A DNA stretch of 47,575 bases, from assembly GCA_902478455.1 (NCBI GenBank), contig CABSLJ010000002.1, positions 1 through 47,575 on the forward strand, read 5' to 3'. Position 1 is the first letter of the stretch, and the number at the start of each line of letters is the position of its first letter. A program made the translations under genes and the position numbers. This document shows, piece by piece, positions 23,116-31,739 of the stretch. The notes beneath the pieces are model-generated. The model did no database searches, was not told where the DNA came from, and worked only from the letters and a program-made list of their open reading frames with translations. Source of the DNA: an uncultured Oscillospiraceae bacterium (GTDB taxonomy: Bacteria; Bacillota; Clostridia; Oscillospirales; Acutalibacteraceae).

Positions 23116-25059
23116 ATGCAGAATGTTCACTCGCCCGAGGAAAGGGACAGGCAGTTGCGCCTGTTTCATCAGGGAACCAATTACAAGGCCTATGAACTCC
23201 TGGGCTCGCACCGCAGCGGGGAGGGCGTTGTCTTTCGGGTTTGGGCGCCGGATGCGCGTTCGGTCTCCGTTGTAGGTGATTTTAACGAGTGGAACCGGGA
23301 AGCCAATCCCATGGAGCGCGTCAGCGACGGCGGCGTGTGGGAATGCCAGGTCTCTTCCGGCCTTCAGAATTACGCTATCTATAAATACAGCATCGAAACC
23401 AAAGCGGGAGCTGTTGTGCTCAAGTCCGACCCATACGCCTTTCATTTTGAAACCCGCCCGTCCAATGCCTCCAAAGTTTACGAGCTGCCCGATTATCCCT
23501 GGCGCGACGCGGCCTGGTACAGGCGCAAGGAAAAAAAGGAGCATTACAGCCAGCCGGTCAACATCTATGAGGTGCACGCCGGTTCCTGGCGGCGGTATGC
23601 CGACGGCAACACCTTCTCTTATGAGAAGCTGGCCGACGAGCTGATTCCTTATGTGCAGGAGATGGGCTACACCCACATCGAGCTGATGCCGCTGACCGAA
23701 TATCCCTTCGACGGCTCCTGGGGCTACCAGGTGACCGGCTATTTCGCGCCGACGGCGCGCTACGGCGCGCCAGAGGAATTCATGCGGTTCGTGGAGCGTT
23801 GTCATTTGGCCGGCATCGGCGTCATCATGGACTGGGTGCCGGCGCACTTTCCGCGGGACGAGCACGGCTTGGCCAAATTTGACGGCGAGGCCTGCTACGA
23901 GTACGCCGACCCGCGAAAGGGCGAGCACAAGGACTGGGGCACGCTTGTCTTCGATTACGGCAGAAACGAGGTCATCAGCTTCCTTGTTTCGAGCGCCGTC
24001 TTCTGGATGGACCGCTACCACATCGACGGCATCCGGGCCGACGCCGTGGCCTCCATGCTCTACCTCGACTACAGCCGCAAGGACGGTGAATGGCTGCCCA
24101 ACAAATACGGCGGCAAGGAAAATCTCGAGGCGGTCGCATTTTTGCAGCGGCTCAACGAGGCGGTCTTCGCTCTCTTCCCGCAGGCGATGATGATCGCCGA
24201 GGAGTCGACCTCCTGGCCGATGGTATCCGGCCCCACCTACGCGGGCGGGCTCGGCTTCAACTACAAATGGAACATGGGCTGGATGAACGACATGCTGCGC
24301 TATATGTCGCTTGATCCGATCTACCGCTCCTTCAATCACGACAATCTGACCTTCTCCTTCTTCTACGCCTTCTCGGAGAATTTCATTCTGCCCATCTCGC
24401 ACGACGAGGTGGTCCACGGCAAGTGCTCCCTGATGCAGAAGATGCCGGGAGAGTACGAGCAGAAGTTCGCCGGCGTGCGCGCCTTTATGACCTACATGAC
24501 GGCCCACCCCGGCAAAAAACTCCTCTTTATGGGCACCGAGCTCGGTCAGTTTAAGGAATGGGATTTCGCCTCCGAACTCGACTGGCAGCTGCTTTCCTTC
24601 CCGGCGCACCGGCAGATGCAGGATTTTTTCCGCGCGCTGAATCATTTCTATCTGGAGACGCCGCCGCTGTGGGAGATCGATTTCTCCTGGGAGGGCTTCT
24701 CCTGGATTTCCAACGACGATTACACGCAGAGCGTCATCAGCTTCCGCCGGATCGACAAAAAGGGCGGCGAGCTCATCGCCGTGTGCAATTTTCAGCCGGT
24801 CCAGCGGGAAAATTACCGCATCGGCATTCCCTTTGCGGGCTCCTACCGCGAGATCTTCAATTCCGACGCCGTCGAATTCGGCGGCTCGGGCGCGGGCAAT
24901 TCGGGCGTCATCCCGAGCGAGAGCGTTCCGATGCACGGCTATGAGCAGTCGGTCTCCCTGACCCTGCCGCCCATGGCGGTCATCTATCTCAAATGCGTGC
25001 GCAAAAAGCCGGCCAGAAAACCGGCGGCCAGAAAGTCGGGAAAGCCCGTCCTGAATTAG
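23116..25059 (+). CDS. glgB: 1,4-alpha-glucan branching enzyme
   Basis: The 647-residue GH13 enzyme makes alpha-1,6 branches in glycogen. Residues 25-115 are a CBM48-type N-domain (RVWAPDARSVSVVGDFNEWN). The barrel follows with the GlgB-specific YEVHAGSW, GVIMDWVPAHF, the nucleophile D309 in DGIRADAVASM, the acid/base Glu in IAEESTSWP and the transition-state stabiliser in SHDEVVHGK. The C-terminal beta domain is followed by a basic tail (KKPARKPAARKSGK) that is not part of the fold. Length is normal. ATG 23116 is chosen because AAGGAGG precedes it and the upstream ATG is inside the promoter. It heads an operon with glgC, glgD and glgA. Confidence 0.97.
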   Translation: MQNVHSPEERDRQLRLFHQGTNYKAYELLGSHRSGEGVVFRVWAPDARSVSVVGDFNEWNREANPMERVSDGGVWECQVSSGLQNYAIYKYSIETKAGAVVLKSDPYAFHFETRPSNASKVYELPDYPWRDAAWYRRKEKKEHYSQPVNIYEVHAGSWRRYADGNTFSYEKLADELIPYVQEMGYTHIELMPLTEYPFDGSWGYQVTGYFAPTARYGAPEEFMRFVERCHLAGIGVIMDWVPAHFPRDEHGLAKFDGEACYEYADPRKGEHKDWGTLVFDYGRNEVISFLVSSAVFWMDRYHIDGIRADAVASMLYLDYSRKDGEWLPNKYGGKENLEAVAFLQRLNEAVFALFPQAMMIAEESTSWPMVSGPTYAGGLGFNYKWNMGWMNDMLRYMSLDPIYRSFNHDNLTFSFFYAFSENFILPISHDEVVHGKCSLMQKMPGEYEQKFAGVRAFMTYMTAHPGKKLLFMGTELGQFKEWDFASELDWQLLSFPAHRQMQDFFRALNHFYLETPPLWEIDFSWEGFSWISNDDYTQSVISFRRIDKKGGELIAVCNFQPVQRENYRIGIPFAGSYREIFNSDAVEFGGSGAGNSGVIPSESVPMHGYEQSVSLTLPPMAVIYLKCVRKKPARKPAARKSGKPVLN

Positions 25060-25146
25060 TCTTTACAGGGCGGCGGCCGCATTCAGGCGGGCTGCGCAGC
25101 CCTTTGATCCAAAATAAGTACAGAAAGCCAAGTAGGAGGAATCTTT

Positions 25147-26364
25147 ATGTTTCCAAAGCAAGAGGTCGTCGCCATGCTGCTCGCCGGCGGACAGGGCAGC
25201 AGGCTGGGCGTACTGACCAAGAAGCTGGCCAAGCCGGCGGTGCCGTACGGCGGAAAATACCGGATCATCGATTTTCCGCTTTCCAACTGCGTCAATTCGG
25301 GCATCGATACGGTGGGCGTGCTCACCCAGTACCAGCCGCTCGTGCTCAATGAATACATCGGCAACGGGCAGCCGTGGGACCTGGACGGCATGAACTCGGG
25401 CGTTCAGGTGCTGCCGCCCTACCAGCGCAGCCGCGGCGCCGACTGGTACAAGGGGACGGCCAACGCCATCTATCAGAATATCCCGTACATCGAGCGCTAC
25501 CATCCCGATTATGTGATCATCCTTTCGGGCGACCACATCTACAAGATGGACTATTCCAAGATGATCGCCTACCACAAGGAAAAGGGGGCCGACTGCACCA
25601 TCGCCGTCATCGACGTGCCGCTTGAGGAGGCCTCCCGTTTCGGCATCCTCAACACCAACGAGGACGGTTCCATCTATGAGTTTGACGAGAAGCCGGCCGT
25701 GCCCAAGAGCACCAAGGCCTCCATGGGCATCTATGTCTTCAATTGGGATAAGCTGCGCATGTATTTGGAGGAGGACGAAAAAAAGTCCACCTCCTCCAAT
25801 GACTTCGGCAAGGACATTCTGCCCACCATGCTAGACGCCGGAGAGAAGATGTTCGCCTATGCGTTTGAGAGCTACTGGAAGGACGTCGGCACCATAGACA
25901 GCCTCTGGGAATCCAACATGGACCTCCTCGACCCCAAGGTGACCCTTGATTTAAGCGACGAGAGCTGGAAGATTTATTCCCGCAACCCCGTCATGCCCGC
26001 CCACTACATGGCCTCCACCGCCAAGGCGCAGAATTCCCTGGTGGCAGACGGCTGCAATATTTACGGCGAGATCGATTTCGCCGTTCTCTTTGCCGGCGTG
26101 ACCGTCGAACCGGGCGCCGTGGTCAAGGATTCCATCATCATGCCGGGCGCCCGCATTGAGGAAGGGGCGGTGGTGCAGTACGCCATCGTTTCGGAGAATG
26201 CGGTCATCGGCAAGGGCGCCGTCGTCGGCGCGCGCCCGGAGGACATAGAGGACAAGGACAGCTGGGGCATCGCCGTTGTGGGCGACAATCTGAAAATCGG
26301 CGCCGGGGCGGTTGTGCCGCCCAAGGCCATGATCGATCAGGATATTCCGGAGGTGAAGGCGTAA
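25147..26364 (+). CDS. glgC: Glucose-1-phosphate adenylyltransferase, catalytic subunit
   Basis: The 405-residue protein makes ADP-glucose from ATP and glucose 1-phosphate, the committed step of glycogen synthesis. The N-terminal nucleotidyltransferase domain has LLAGGQGSRLGVLTKKLAKPA, YRIIDFPLSNCVNSGI, the catalytic Asp in LSGDHIYKMDY and FDEKPAVPKS; the C-terminal part is a left-handed beta helix of hexapeptide repeats (about 290-395). All catalytic residues are present, in contrast to the GlgD paralogue next to it. AGGAGG precedes the ATG. The stop TAA shares one base with the glgD ATG, so equal synthesis of the two subunits is likely. Confidence 0.97.
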   Translation: MFPKQEVVAMLLAGGQGSRLGVLTKKLAKPAVPYGGKYRIIDFPLSNCVNSGIDTVGVLTQYQPLVLNEYIGNGQPWDLDGMNSGVQVLPPYQRSRGADWYKGTANAIYQNIPYIERYHPDYVIILSGDHIYKMDYSKMIAYHKEKGADCTIAVIDVPLEEASRFGILNTNEDGSIYEFDEKPAVPKSTKASMGIYVFNWDKLRMYLEEDEKKSTSSNDFGKDILPTMLDAGEKMFAYAFESYWKDVGTIDSLWESNMDLLDPKVTLDLSDESWKIYSRNPVMPAHYMASTAKAQNSLVADGCNIYGEIDFAVLFAGVTVEPGAVVKDSIIMPGARIEEGAVVQYAIVSENAVIGKGAVVGARPEDIEDKDSWGIAVVGDNLKIGAGAVVPPKAMIDQDIPEVKA

Positions 26365-27479
26365 TGCGCGGCAACAATGTGATGGGCATCATTTTTTCCA
26401 ACATGCACGAGGAGAGCATCCGCGAGCTGACCGACCACCGCACCATGGGATCGGTTCCCTTCGGCGGGCGCTACCGCCTGATCGACTTCCCCCTCTCCAA
26501 CATGGTCAATTCGGGCATCAACAAGGTGGGCGTGGTCACCAAGCGCAACTACCAGTCCCTGATGGATCATCTGGGCACGGGCAAGGCGTGGGACCTCTCC
26601 CGCCGCAGGGACGGCCTCTTCATTCTGCCGCCCTTCGGCAACAGCAGCGCCGCCTTCAACAACCGGGTGGAGACGCTTGCCGCCATCAGCGGCTTTCTGA
26701 CCAACTCCAAGGAGGATTACGTGCTCCTGTGCGACTGCGACGCGGTCTGCAACATCGATTACCAGAAGGTGCTGGAGCGCCACATCGCCAACGAGGCGGA
26801 CATCACCATCATCTGCCGCCGCGGCGTGCCCTCGGCGCACGCCTTCCCGCCGCTTGTCCTCTCCATGGATGCGGACAGCCGCGTGACCGACATCGCCATC
26901 AATCCTCCCATAAGCGGCGAATGCACCTATTCGATGAGCATGTATCTCATCGGCCGCGAGCTGCTGATCAAGCTCGTGTCCGAAAGCGTCAGCCACAGCC
27001 AGAGCGACTTCCTGCGCGACGTGCTCCAGCGCCAGGTGGACGCCTGCCGCGTCTTCGGCTATGCGTTTAACGGCTTTACCCGCATCATCGGTTCGATGAA
27101 CGACTATTTCAACGCCAACATGGACCTGATGGCCCCCCAGGCGCGCGAGGAGCTTTTCCTGGGCGACGATCCCATCTACACCAAGGTCCGCGACGACATG
27201 CCCGCCAAATACGGTCTGGGCGCAAATGCAACCAATTCGCTCATCGCCAACGGCTGCGTGATTGAGGGAGAGGTGGAAAACTGCGTCCTCTTCCGCGGCG
27301 TGCACGTCGGCAAAAACGCCAGGGTCAAAAACTGCGTCATCATGCAGGACACCGTCATCGGCTCGGGCTGCAATCTCAATTATGTCATCACGGACAAGGA
27401 CGTCGTCATCAAGGACGAGCGCACCCTGATGGGTTTTGCCACCTACCCGGTGTACATCAGCAAGGCGAGCGTCGTCTAA
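26364..27479 (+). CDS. glgD: GlgD, non-catalytic GlgC paralogue
   Basis: The 371-residue protein shares the fold of GlgC (GGRYRLIDFPLSNMVNSGI, EDYVLLCDCDAVCNIDY, hexapeptide repeats at the end) but lacks the phosphate-binding GGxGxRL loop and KPA lysine; these read SNMHEESIREL and HRTMGS. In Firmicutes, GlgD forms a heterotetramer with GlgC and raises its activity or regulates it. The loss of the loop predicts no independent pyrophosphorylase activity. Its start overlaps the glgC stop by one base. Confidence 0.95.
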   Translation: MRGNNVMGIIFSNMHEESIRELTDHRTMGSVPFGGRYRLIDFPLSNMVNSGINKVGVVTKRNYQSLMDHLGTGKAWDLSRRRDGLFILPPFGNSSAAFNNRVETLAAISGFLTNSKEDYVLLCDCDAVCNIDYQKVLERHIANEADITIICRRGVPSAHAFPPLVLSMDADSRVTDIAINPPISGECTYSMSMYLIGRELLIKLVSESVSHSQSDFLRDVLQRQVDACRVFGYAFNGFTRIIGSMNDYFNANMDLMAPQAREELFLGDDPIYTKVRDDMPAKYGLGANATNSLIANGCVIEGEVENCVLFRGVHVGKNARVKNCVIMQDTVIGSGCNLNYVITDKDVVIKDERTLMGFATYPVYISKASVV

Positions 27480-27643
27480 ACGGTCCAAGCTGCAAGCCGT
27501 ACCTAGGGGGCAGGCTCACGCGGCGGGCGGGCGCTCGTCCGCGAGAAACCTGATCAACCCGGCAAACTGCGGCAGCGCAGGGGGCGTTTTTATGCCCCTT
27601 GTCCCTGTCGGATTCCAAAGGATCACAAAAGGAGGTTTTCCGA

Positions 27644-29068
27644 TTGAAGTGTTTGTTTTGCACGAGCGAGGCGCGCCCCTTTGCCGCCTCCGGCGGCCTG
27701 GCCGACGTCTCCGGCTCGCTTCCCCAGGCGCTGCGCCAGCGGCTCATCGGCTGCCGCATCGTGATGCCGCTGTATGAGGAGGTCCCGGAGGAGTTCCGCG
27801 AGAATATGAAATTCGTCACCAGTCTTTCGGTGCCGGTCTCCTGGCGCAGGCAGTACTGCGGCGTCTTTGAGGCCCGTCACGGCGGCGTGATTTATTACCT
27901 GCTCGACAATCAGTATTATTTTAAACGTCAGGGGCTCTATGGCCACTACGACGACGCCGAGCGCTTTGCCTTCCTGTCCCGCGCGGCGCTGGAGATGCTC
28001 CCCTACATCGACTTCAAGCCCGATATCATCCACTGCAATGACTGGCAGACCGCTCTGGTCCCCGTCTATTACAGCCTCTTTTACGCCGGAAACGAGTGGT
28101 TTGAGGGCATCAAGACGGTTTTCACCATCCACAACATCCAGTATCAGGGAAAATACGGCGACGAAATCCTCGAGGACGTGCTGGGCATCCCCTCCTCCCA
28201 ACGCCAGCTGCTGGAGTTCGACGGCTGCATCAACCTCATGAAGGGAGCCATTGAGGCGGCCAACGCCGTCACGACGGTCAGCCCCACCTACGCGGGCGAA
28301 ATACTCGACCCGTGGTATTCCCACGGCCTCGATCCCATCCTCAGGGCGCGCGGGTGGAAGGTGTCGGGCATTCTCAACGGCATCGATGTTGGAAGCTACG
28401 ACCCGGAGACCGATCCGGACATTTTCCTCAATTATTCGGCGGAGAACCCGGCGGGCAAAGCGGAAAACAAACGCGCCCTGCAGGAGCGGCTGGGTCTGGA
28501 ACAGCGCCCGGACGTGCCGATGATCGGCATGGTGACCCGTATGGTCGCCCACAAGGGACTCGATCTCGTCAAGGAGGTCTTCTGTGAGCTTCTGGATACC
28601 CAGGACGTGCAGTTCGTCATCCTCGGTTCGGGCGATTGGGAGTACGAGAGCTTCTTTAAGGCCATGCAGGAAAAATATCCCGGCCGCATGTGCGCCTGCT
28701 TCGGCTTTGTGCCCGAGCTTTCACGCAAAATCTACGCCGGTTCGGATATCTTCCTCATGCCCTCTAAAAGCGAGCCGTGCGGGCTGTCCCAGATGATCGC
28801 CCTGCGGTACGGCTCCATCCCGGTCGTGCGGGAAACGGGCGGACTCAAGGACTCCATTTCCGACAGCGGCGACGGCGTGGGCAACGGCTTTACCTTCCAG
28901 ACCTACAACGCGCGGGACATGCTCTATGCGGTCAGCCGCGCCCTGGAGGGCTACCGCAATCCGGAGGGCTGGGCGCTGCTCGTCGAGCGGGCCATGCAGT
29001 GCGACAACAGCTGGGGCCGCTCGGCCAACGAGTACATCCGGCTTTACAAATCGCTGGCCAAGGACTGA
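27644..29068 (+). CDS. glgA: Glycogen synthase (ADP-glucose type)
   Basis: The 474-residue GT5 enzyme adds glucose from ADP-glucose to growing alpha-1,4 chains. It has LFCTSEARPFAASGGLADVSGSLPQAL at the N-terminus, HCNDWQTALVPVYY, HNIQYQGKYG, LNGIDVGSYDPETD, MVTRMVAHKGLDLV and the donor-site SKSEPCGLSQM with the E-x7-E-like end. The usual KTGGL reads AASGGL, so the Lys that contacts ADP-glucose is replaced by Ala-Ser, a variant I believe is common in Clostridia. The TTG at 27644 is the start: AAAAGGAGG lies 8 nt before it and the first residues KCLFCTSEA are the conserved strand. The 164 nt after glgD hold a small GGGGC/GCCCC hairpin (27580-27598). Confidence 0.96.
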   Translation: MKCLFCTSEARPFAASGGLADVSGSLPQALRQRLIGCRIVMPLYEEVPEEFRENMKFVTSLSVPVSWRRQYCGVFEARHGGVIYYLLDNQYYFKRQGLYGHYDDAERFAFLSRAALEMLPYIDFKPDIIHCNDWQTALVPVYYSLFYAGNEWFEGIKTVFTIHNIQYQGKYGDEILEDVLGIPSSQRQLLEFDGCINLMKGAIEAANAVTTVSPTYAGEILDPWYSHGLDPILRARGWKVSGILNGIDVGSYDPETDPDIFLNYSAENPAGKAENKRALQERLGLEQRPDVPMIGMVTRMVAHKGLDLVKEVFCELLDTQDVQFVILGSGDWEYESFFKAMQEKYPGRMCACFGFVPELSRKIYAGSDIFLMPSKSEPCGLSQMIALRYGSIPVVRETGGLKDSISDSGDGVGNGFTFQTYNARDMLYAVSRALEGYRNPEGWALLVERAMQCDNSWGRSANEYIRLYKSLAKD

Positions 29069-29109
29069 CCCGCCCGCTTTCCGCGGTTATCTTTTGAAAA
29101 AGAACGAAG

Positions 29110-29157
29110 AACCCCCGCTTTGGTTCCATGTGAACAGTCCAAAGCGGGGGTTGATTT
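29110..29157 (+). terminator. Terminator of the glycogen operon
   Basis: AACCCCCGCTTTGG (29110-29123) and CCAAAGCGGGGGTT (29139-29152) form a perfect 14-bp stem with a 15-nt loop, followed by TTGATTTG. Confidence 0.92.
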
Positions 29158-29244
29158 GATACGGCGCATAGGGTGGATTTGTCCGCCGGGATATGCTATG
29201 ATAACGACATTACGCATCCCCCATCCGTAACTGGAGGTATGGAA

Positions 29245-29292
29245 ATGAAATTCGGATGTTTGTTCAGACGATGTGAACGTGCAGGGGCATGA
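29245..29292 (+). CDS. Possible 15-residue leader peptide
   Basis: A 15-codon frame (MKFGCLFRRCERAGA) starts at ATG 29245, 7 nt after CTGGAGG, and ends 57 nt before the next gene. The ribosome site is stronger than many in the window, in a region with no other use for one. It has two Cys and a C-terminal basic stretch. It may be a leader peptide for the 342-residue gene or a chance frame; only conservation would tell. Confidence 0.35.
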   Translation: MKFGCLFRRCERAGA

Positions 29293-29349
29293 AATACAGG
29301 ATTAACGGCAACCGACGGATTTTGCATAGGATATGAAAGGGGAAAGCGA

Positions 29350-30378
29350 ATGAGAGTGGCCTATGATTCCTCACTTTGGGTTAAGAAGGGCGCATTTTAC
29401 GGAAGGGCGCAGCGGACCGACTGGCGCTTTGCGCACCAGGGTTTGGAACGGCGCATCCCCTGCATCTACCGATTCCGGCAGGGGATTGTTTTCGATCTGC
29501 TGACCTTGTTGGAGGAAAGTAAGGTTCGGGCTTATTTTGAAAAGTACAGGCATCTGGAGGAAGAAATGAGCGAGGCGCAGTGCAGAGAGGCCGAAGCGGA
29601 GTCTCCGTACAGGGAAATCCTTCTAGACAAAATTGAGATCAACGGGGAAACGGCGCGGGAAATCTCTTCGAGCGGTCTGACAGCTCTTCCCTTTGCCGAA
29701 GAGGACAAAACGGCGGCGTCGCTGGCCGGACGCTACCGAAAAACGCTCGTGGGACACGCCTGCTTTTTGTGCCAACGATTTCAGGTTCCCTATCCGGAAT
29801 CCGCTTCAACTGCAGAAAGGCTGCGCCGCTCTCTGCACTGTGGGACCGTCCGTTCCCTGCGGCTGACGACTGCCGCTTCCCATACGTTCTATGAAATCGG
29901 CGTCTCTGCGGTTCTCAGTGCGGACAGTCCCCGTTCCTCCCTGCCGTTCCAAAATCCTGTTGACGGCCGGCAATACACCGTCACGCTGGAGCGGGACGAG
30001 GAATTTTCTTTCCCGCCGGCGGCGGGACAAGAGGCCTTGTTTGTAACAAGCGCCTGGTATAAAATCGATCCTCCTTTGCCCGAAGGACAGAAACTGCAGT
30101 TTGACAGCAGCATCCAATACGCCGCCCGGCCCCGGATGGATTCTGTGCCGGAAGAGGCTGGCTGCATTGGCATCATCGGCGGAGCGGATGGGCCGACCAC
30201 CGTTTTGCTGGCGGGGACGGGGGAAGACTTCACCTGTGGGGCAGGGGCCCGACAGAGCTGCTTTTCCACCCTGACCATGCAGAAGACGCCGCGGGCGGAA
30301 TTCCGGATACAGGGAATTCAACGCACATGGCCAGACAGCCGCGCTTATTCTTTTGAAGTCAGACAGCGATCGAAATAA
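29350..30378 (+). CDS. Protein of unknown function with a GGADGPT motif
   Basis: I do not recognise the 342-residue protein as a whole. It has no signal peptide and no membrane helix. Residues 1-170 are charged and mostly helical by composition; residues 170-342 look beta-rich. At about 273-288 lies CIGIIGGADGPTTVLLA, the signature of the beta subunit of sodium-translocating decarboxylases (OadB/GcdB), where it sits in the membrane and forms part of the sodium site. The remaining OadB helices are absent, so this is not a decarboxylase subunit. The motif may serve another fold or mark a small unnamed family. AAAGGGGAAAG precedes the ATG. The neighbours (glycogen operon, galE) give no clear hint. 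Confidence 0.75.
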   Translation: MRVAYDSSLWVKKGAFYGRAQRTDWRFAHQGLERRIPCIYRFRQGIVFDLLTLLEESKVRAYFEKYRHLEEEMSEAQCREAEAESPYREILLDKIEINGETAREISSSGLTALPFAEEDKTAASLAGRYRKTLVGHACFLCQRFQVPYPESASTAERLRRSLHCGTVRSLRLTTAASHTFYEIGVSAVLSADSPRSSLPFQNPVDGRQYTVTLERDEEFSFPPAAGQEALFVTSAWYKIDPPLPEGQKLQFDSSIQYAARPRMDSVPEEAGCIGIIGGADGPTTVLLAGTGEDFTCGAGARQSCFSTLTMQKTPRAEFRIQGIQRTWPDSRAYSFEVRQRSK

Positions 30379-30380
30379 TC

Positions 30381-30451
30381 AGGGCGTACCGTGCGCGCCC
30401 ACCGGTCTTCCCGGATATCCGGGGTTCCGGCGGGCGAACACAGTACGCCCT
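30381..30451 (-). repeat. 71-bp imperfect palindrome, probable 3' hairpin of galE
   Basis: AGGGCGTAC (30381) pairs with GTACGCCCT (30451), and further in CGCCC/GGGCG, CCGG/CCGG and CCGGAT/ATCCGG pair to a closed tip. Several differences between the arms are C-to-A in the plus strand but G-U in the minus strand, so the structure is better kept in the galE transcript. It lies 56 nt after the galE stop and is followed on that strand by GATTATTTCG. It is likely an RNA 3' structure or terminator. Confidence 0.6.
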
Positions 30452-30506
30452 TGTGGTTTCTTTGAGCGGACCGCGTGAAAACGAGGCTCCGTTCCAAAAA
30501 GACGGC

Positions 30507-31520
30507 CTATTTCGCGTAGCCGTTGGGATTGTTTTTCTGCCAGCGCCAGGAATCCTCGCACATCTCCTCGAGTCCGCGCTCGGCGGTCCAATGGAGCTCG
30601 TCGCGGGCCTTGGCGGGGTCGGCATAGCAGGTGGCAATGTCTCCGGGACGGCGTTCGACAATCTGGTAGGGAATCTCCTTGCCGGCCGCCTTCTCAAAGC
30701 TGTGGATCATATCGAGCACGCTGTAGCCGTTGCCGGTGCCCAGGTTGTAGGTGACGACGCCCGGCTTCCCGGCAAGCTTTTCCAGCGCCTTGAGATGGCC
30801 GATGGCGAGGTCGACCACATGGATATAGTCGCGCACGCCGGTGCCGTCGGGCGTGTCGTAATCGTCGCCGAAGACGCGGACGAAATCGCGCTTGCCCACG
30901 GCCACCTGGGTGATGTAGGGCACGAGGTTGTTCGGAATGCCGTTGGGATCCTCGCCGATTTTGCCGCTCTTGTGCGCGCCGATGGGATTGAAGTAGCGCA
31001 GCAGGACGACGTTCCAGTCGTGATCGGAGACGTAGAGATCGCGGAAGATATCCTCCAGCATGAGCTTGGTCCGGCCGTAGGGATTGGTGACCGAGAGGGG
31101 GAAGTCCTCTTTGATCGGCACTGTCTTGGGGTTGCCGTACACCGTAGCGGAGGAGCTGAAGACGATGTTTTTCACATCGTATTTCTGCATCATTTCACAG
31201 AGAACAAGGGTGCCGGTGATGTTGTTGTGGTAGTAGCGCAGCGGGATGGATACCGATTCGCCGACCGCCTTGAGCCCTGCAAAATGGATGACCGCCTCAA
31301 TCTTTTCCTTGCGGAAGACGTCTTCCACGGCGTCGGCGTCGAGCAGGTCGACCTTGTAGAAGGTCAGGTCCTTCCCGGTGATTTCGCGCACTCGGTTTAA
31401 GGATTCCTCGCTGGAATTGCAGAGGTTGTCGAGCACGACGACGTCGTAGCCCGCGTTGAGAAGCTCCACACAGGTGTGGCTTCCAATGTACCCTGCGCCG
31501 CCGGTTACCAAAATTGACAT
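30507..31520 (-). CDS. galE: UDP-glucose 4-epimerase
   Basis: The 337-residue short-chain dehydrogenase-type enzyme interconverts UDP-glucose and UDP-galactose with bound NAD. It has GGAGYIGSHTC (NAD-binding), the FAGLKAVGES segment, the catalytic Ser-Ser-Ser and YxxxK (SSSATVYG; NPYGRTKLMLE), LRYFNPIGAH (typical of bacterial GalE) and a GTGVRDYIHVVDL region. Length is normal. ATG 31520 is preceded by AGGAGG. It may supply UDP-galactose for the surface glycan made upstream, but it is transcribed alone. A TATGAT box lies about 90 nt upstream of the start codon without a clear -35. Confidence 0.97.
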   Translation of the reverse strand: MSILVTGGAGYIGSHTCVELLNAGYDVVVLDNLCNSSEESLNRVREITGKDLTFYKVDLLDADAVEDVFRKEKIEAVIHFAGLKAVGESVSIPLRYYHNNITGTLVLCEMMQKYDVKNIVFSSSATVYGNPKTVPIKEDFPLSVTNPYGRTKLMLEDIFRDLYVSDHDWNVVLLRYFNPIGAHKSGKIGEDPNGIPNNLVPYITQVAVGKRDFVRVFGDDYDTPDGTGVRDYIHVVDLAIGHLKALEKLAGKPGVVTYNLGTGNGYSVLDMIHSFEKAAGKEIPYQIVERRPGDIATCYADPAKARDELHWTAERGLEEMCEDSWRWQKNNPNGYAK

Positions 31521-31684
31521 ATCAATCGACCTCCTGTATTTTTGGCGGCGTCCGGCTCTTCATTTCCCGGACGCACGAATGACCCGGTAACAGGCCGGAA
31601 CTCCGGCCATCTCTATCATACTCGATTCCTATTAAAATGCACGCCCATTTTGCGATTTATGCGGATTTTGAAAAGATTGTGCGT

Positions 31685-31732
31685 AAAAAAGACAAATCGG
31701 AAAGGACGCGCCGTGGGGATGGGTTGTCCTTT
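31685..31732 (-). terminator. Probable terminator after the alpha/beta hydrolase
   Basis: AAAGGAC and GTCCTTT (31701-31707 and 31726-31732) form a 7-bp stem with an 18-nt loop; on the minus strand CCGATTTGTCTTTTTT follows. It lies 8 nt after the hydrolase stop. Confidence 0.55.
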
Positions 31733-31739
31733 GGGGCTG

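Noticed and set aside
23026..24936. 636-codon open frame on the minus strand opposite glgB
   Set aside because: It is antisense to a full-length branching enzyme with all catalytic residues and has no ribosome site or motif of its own.
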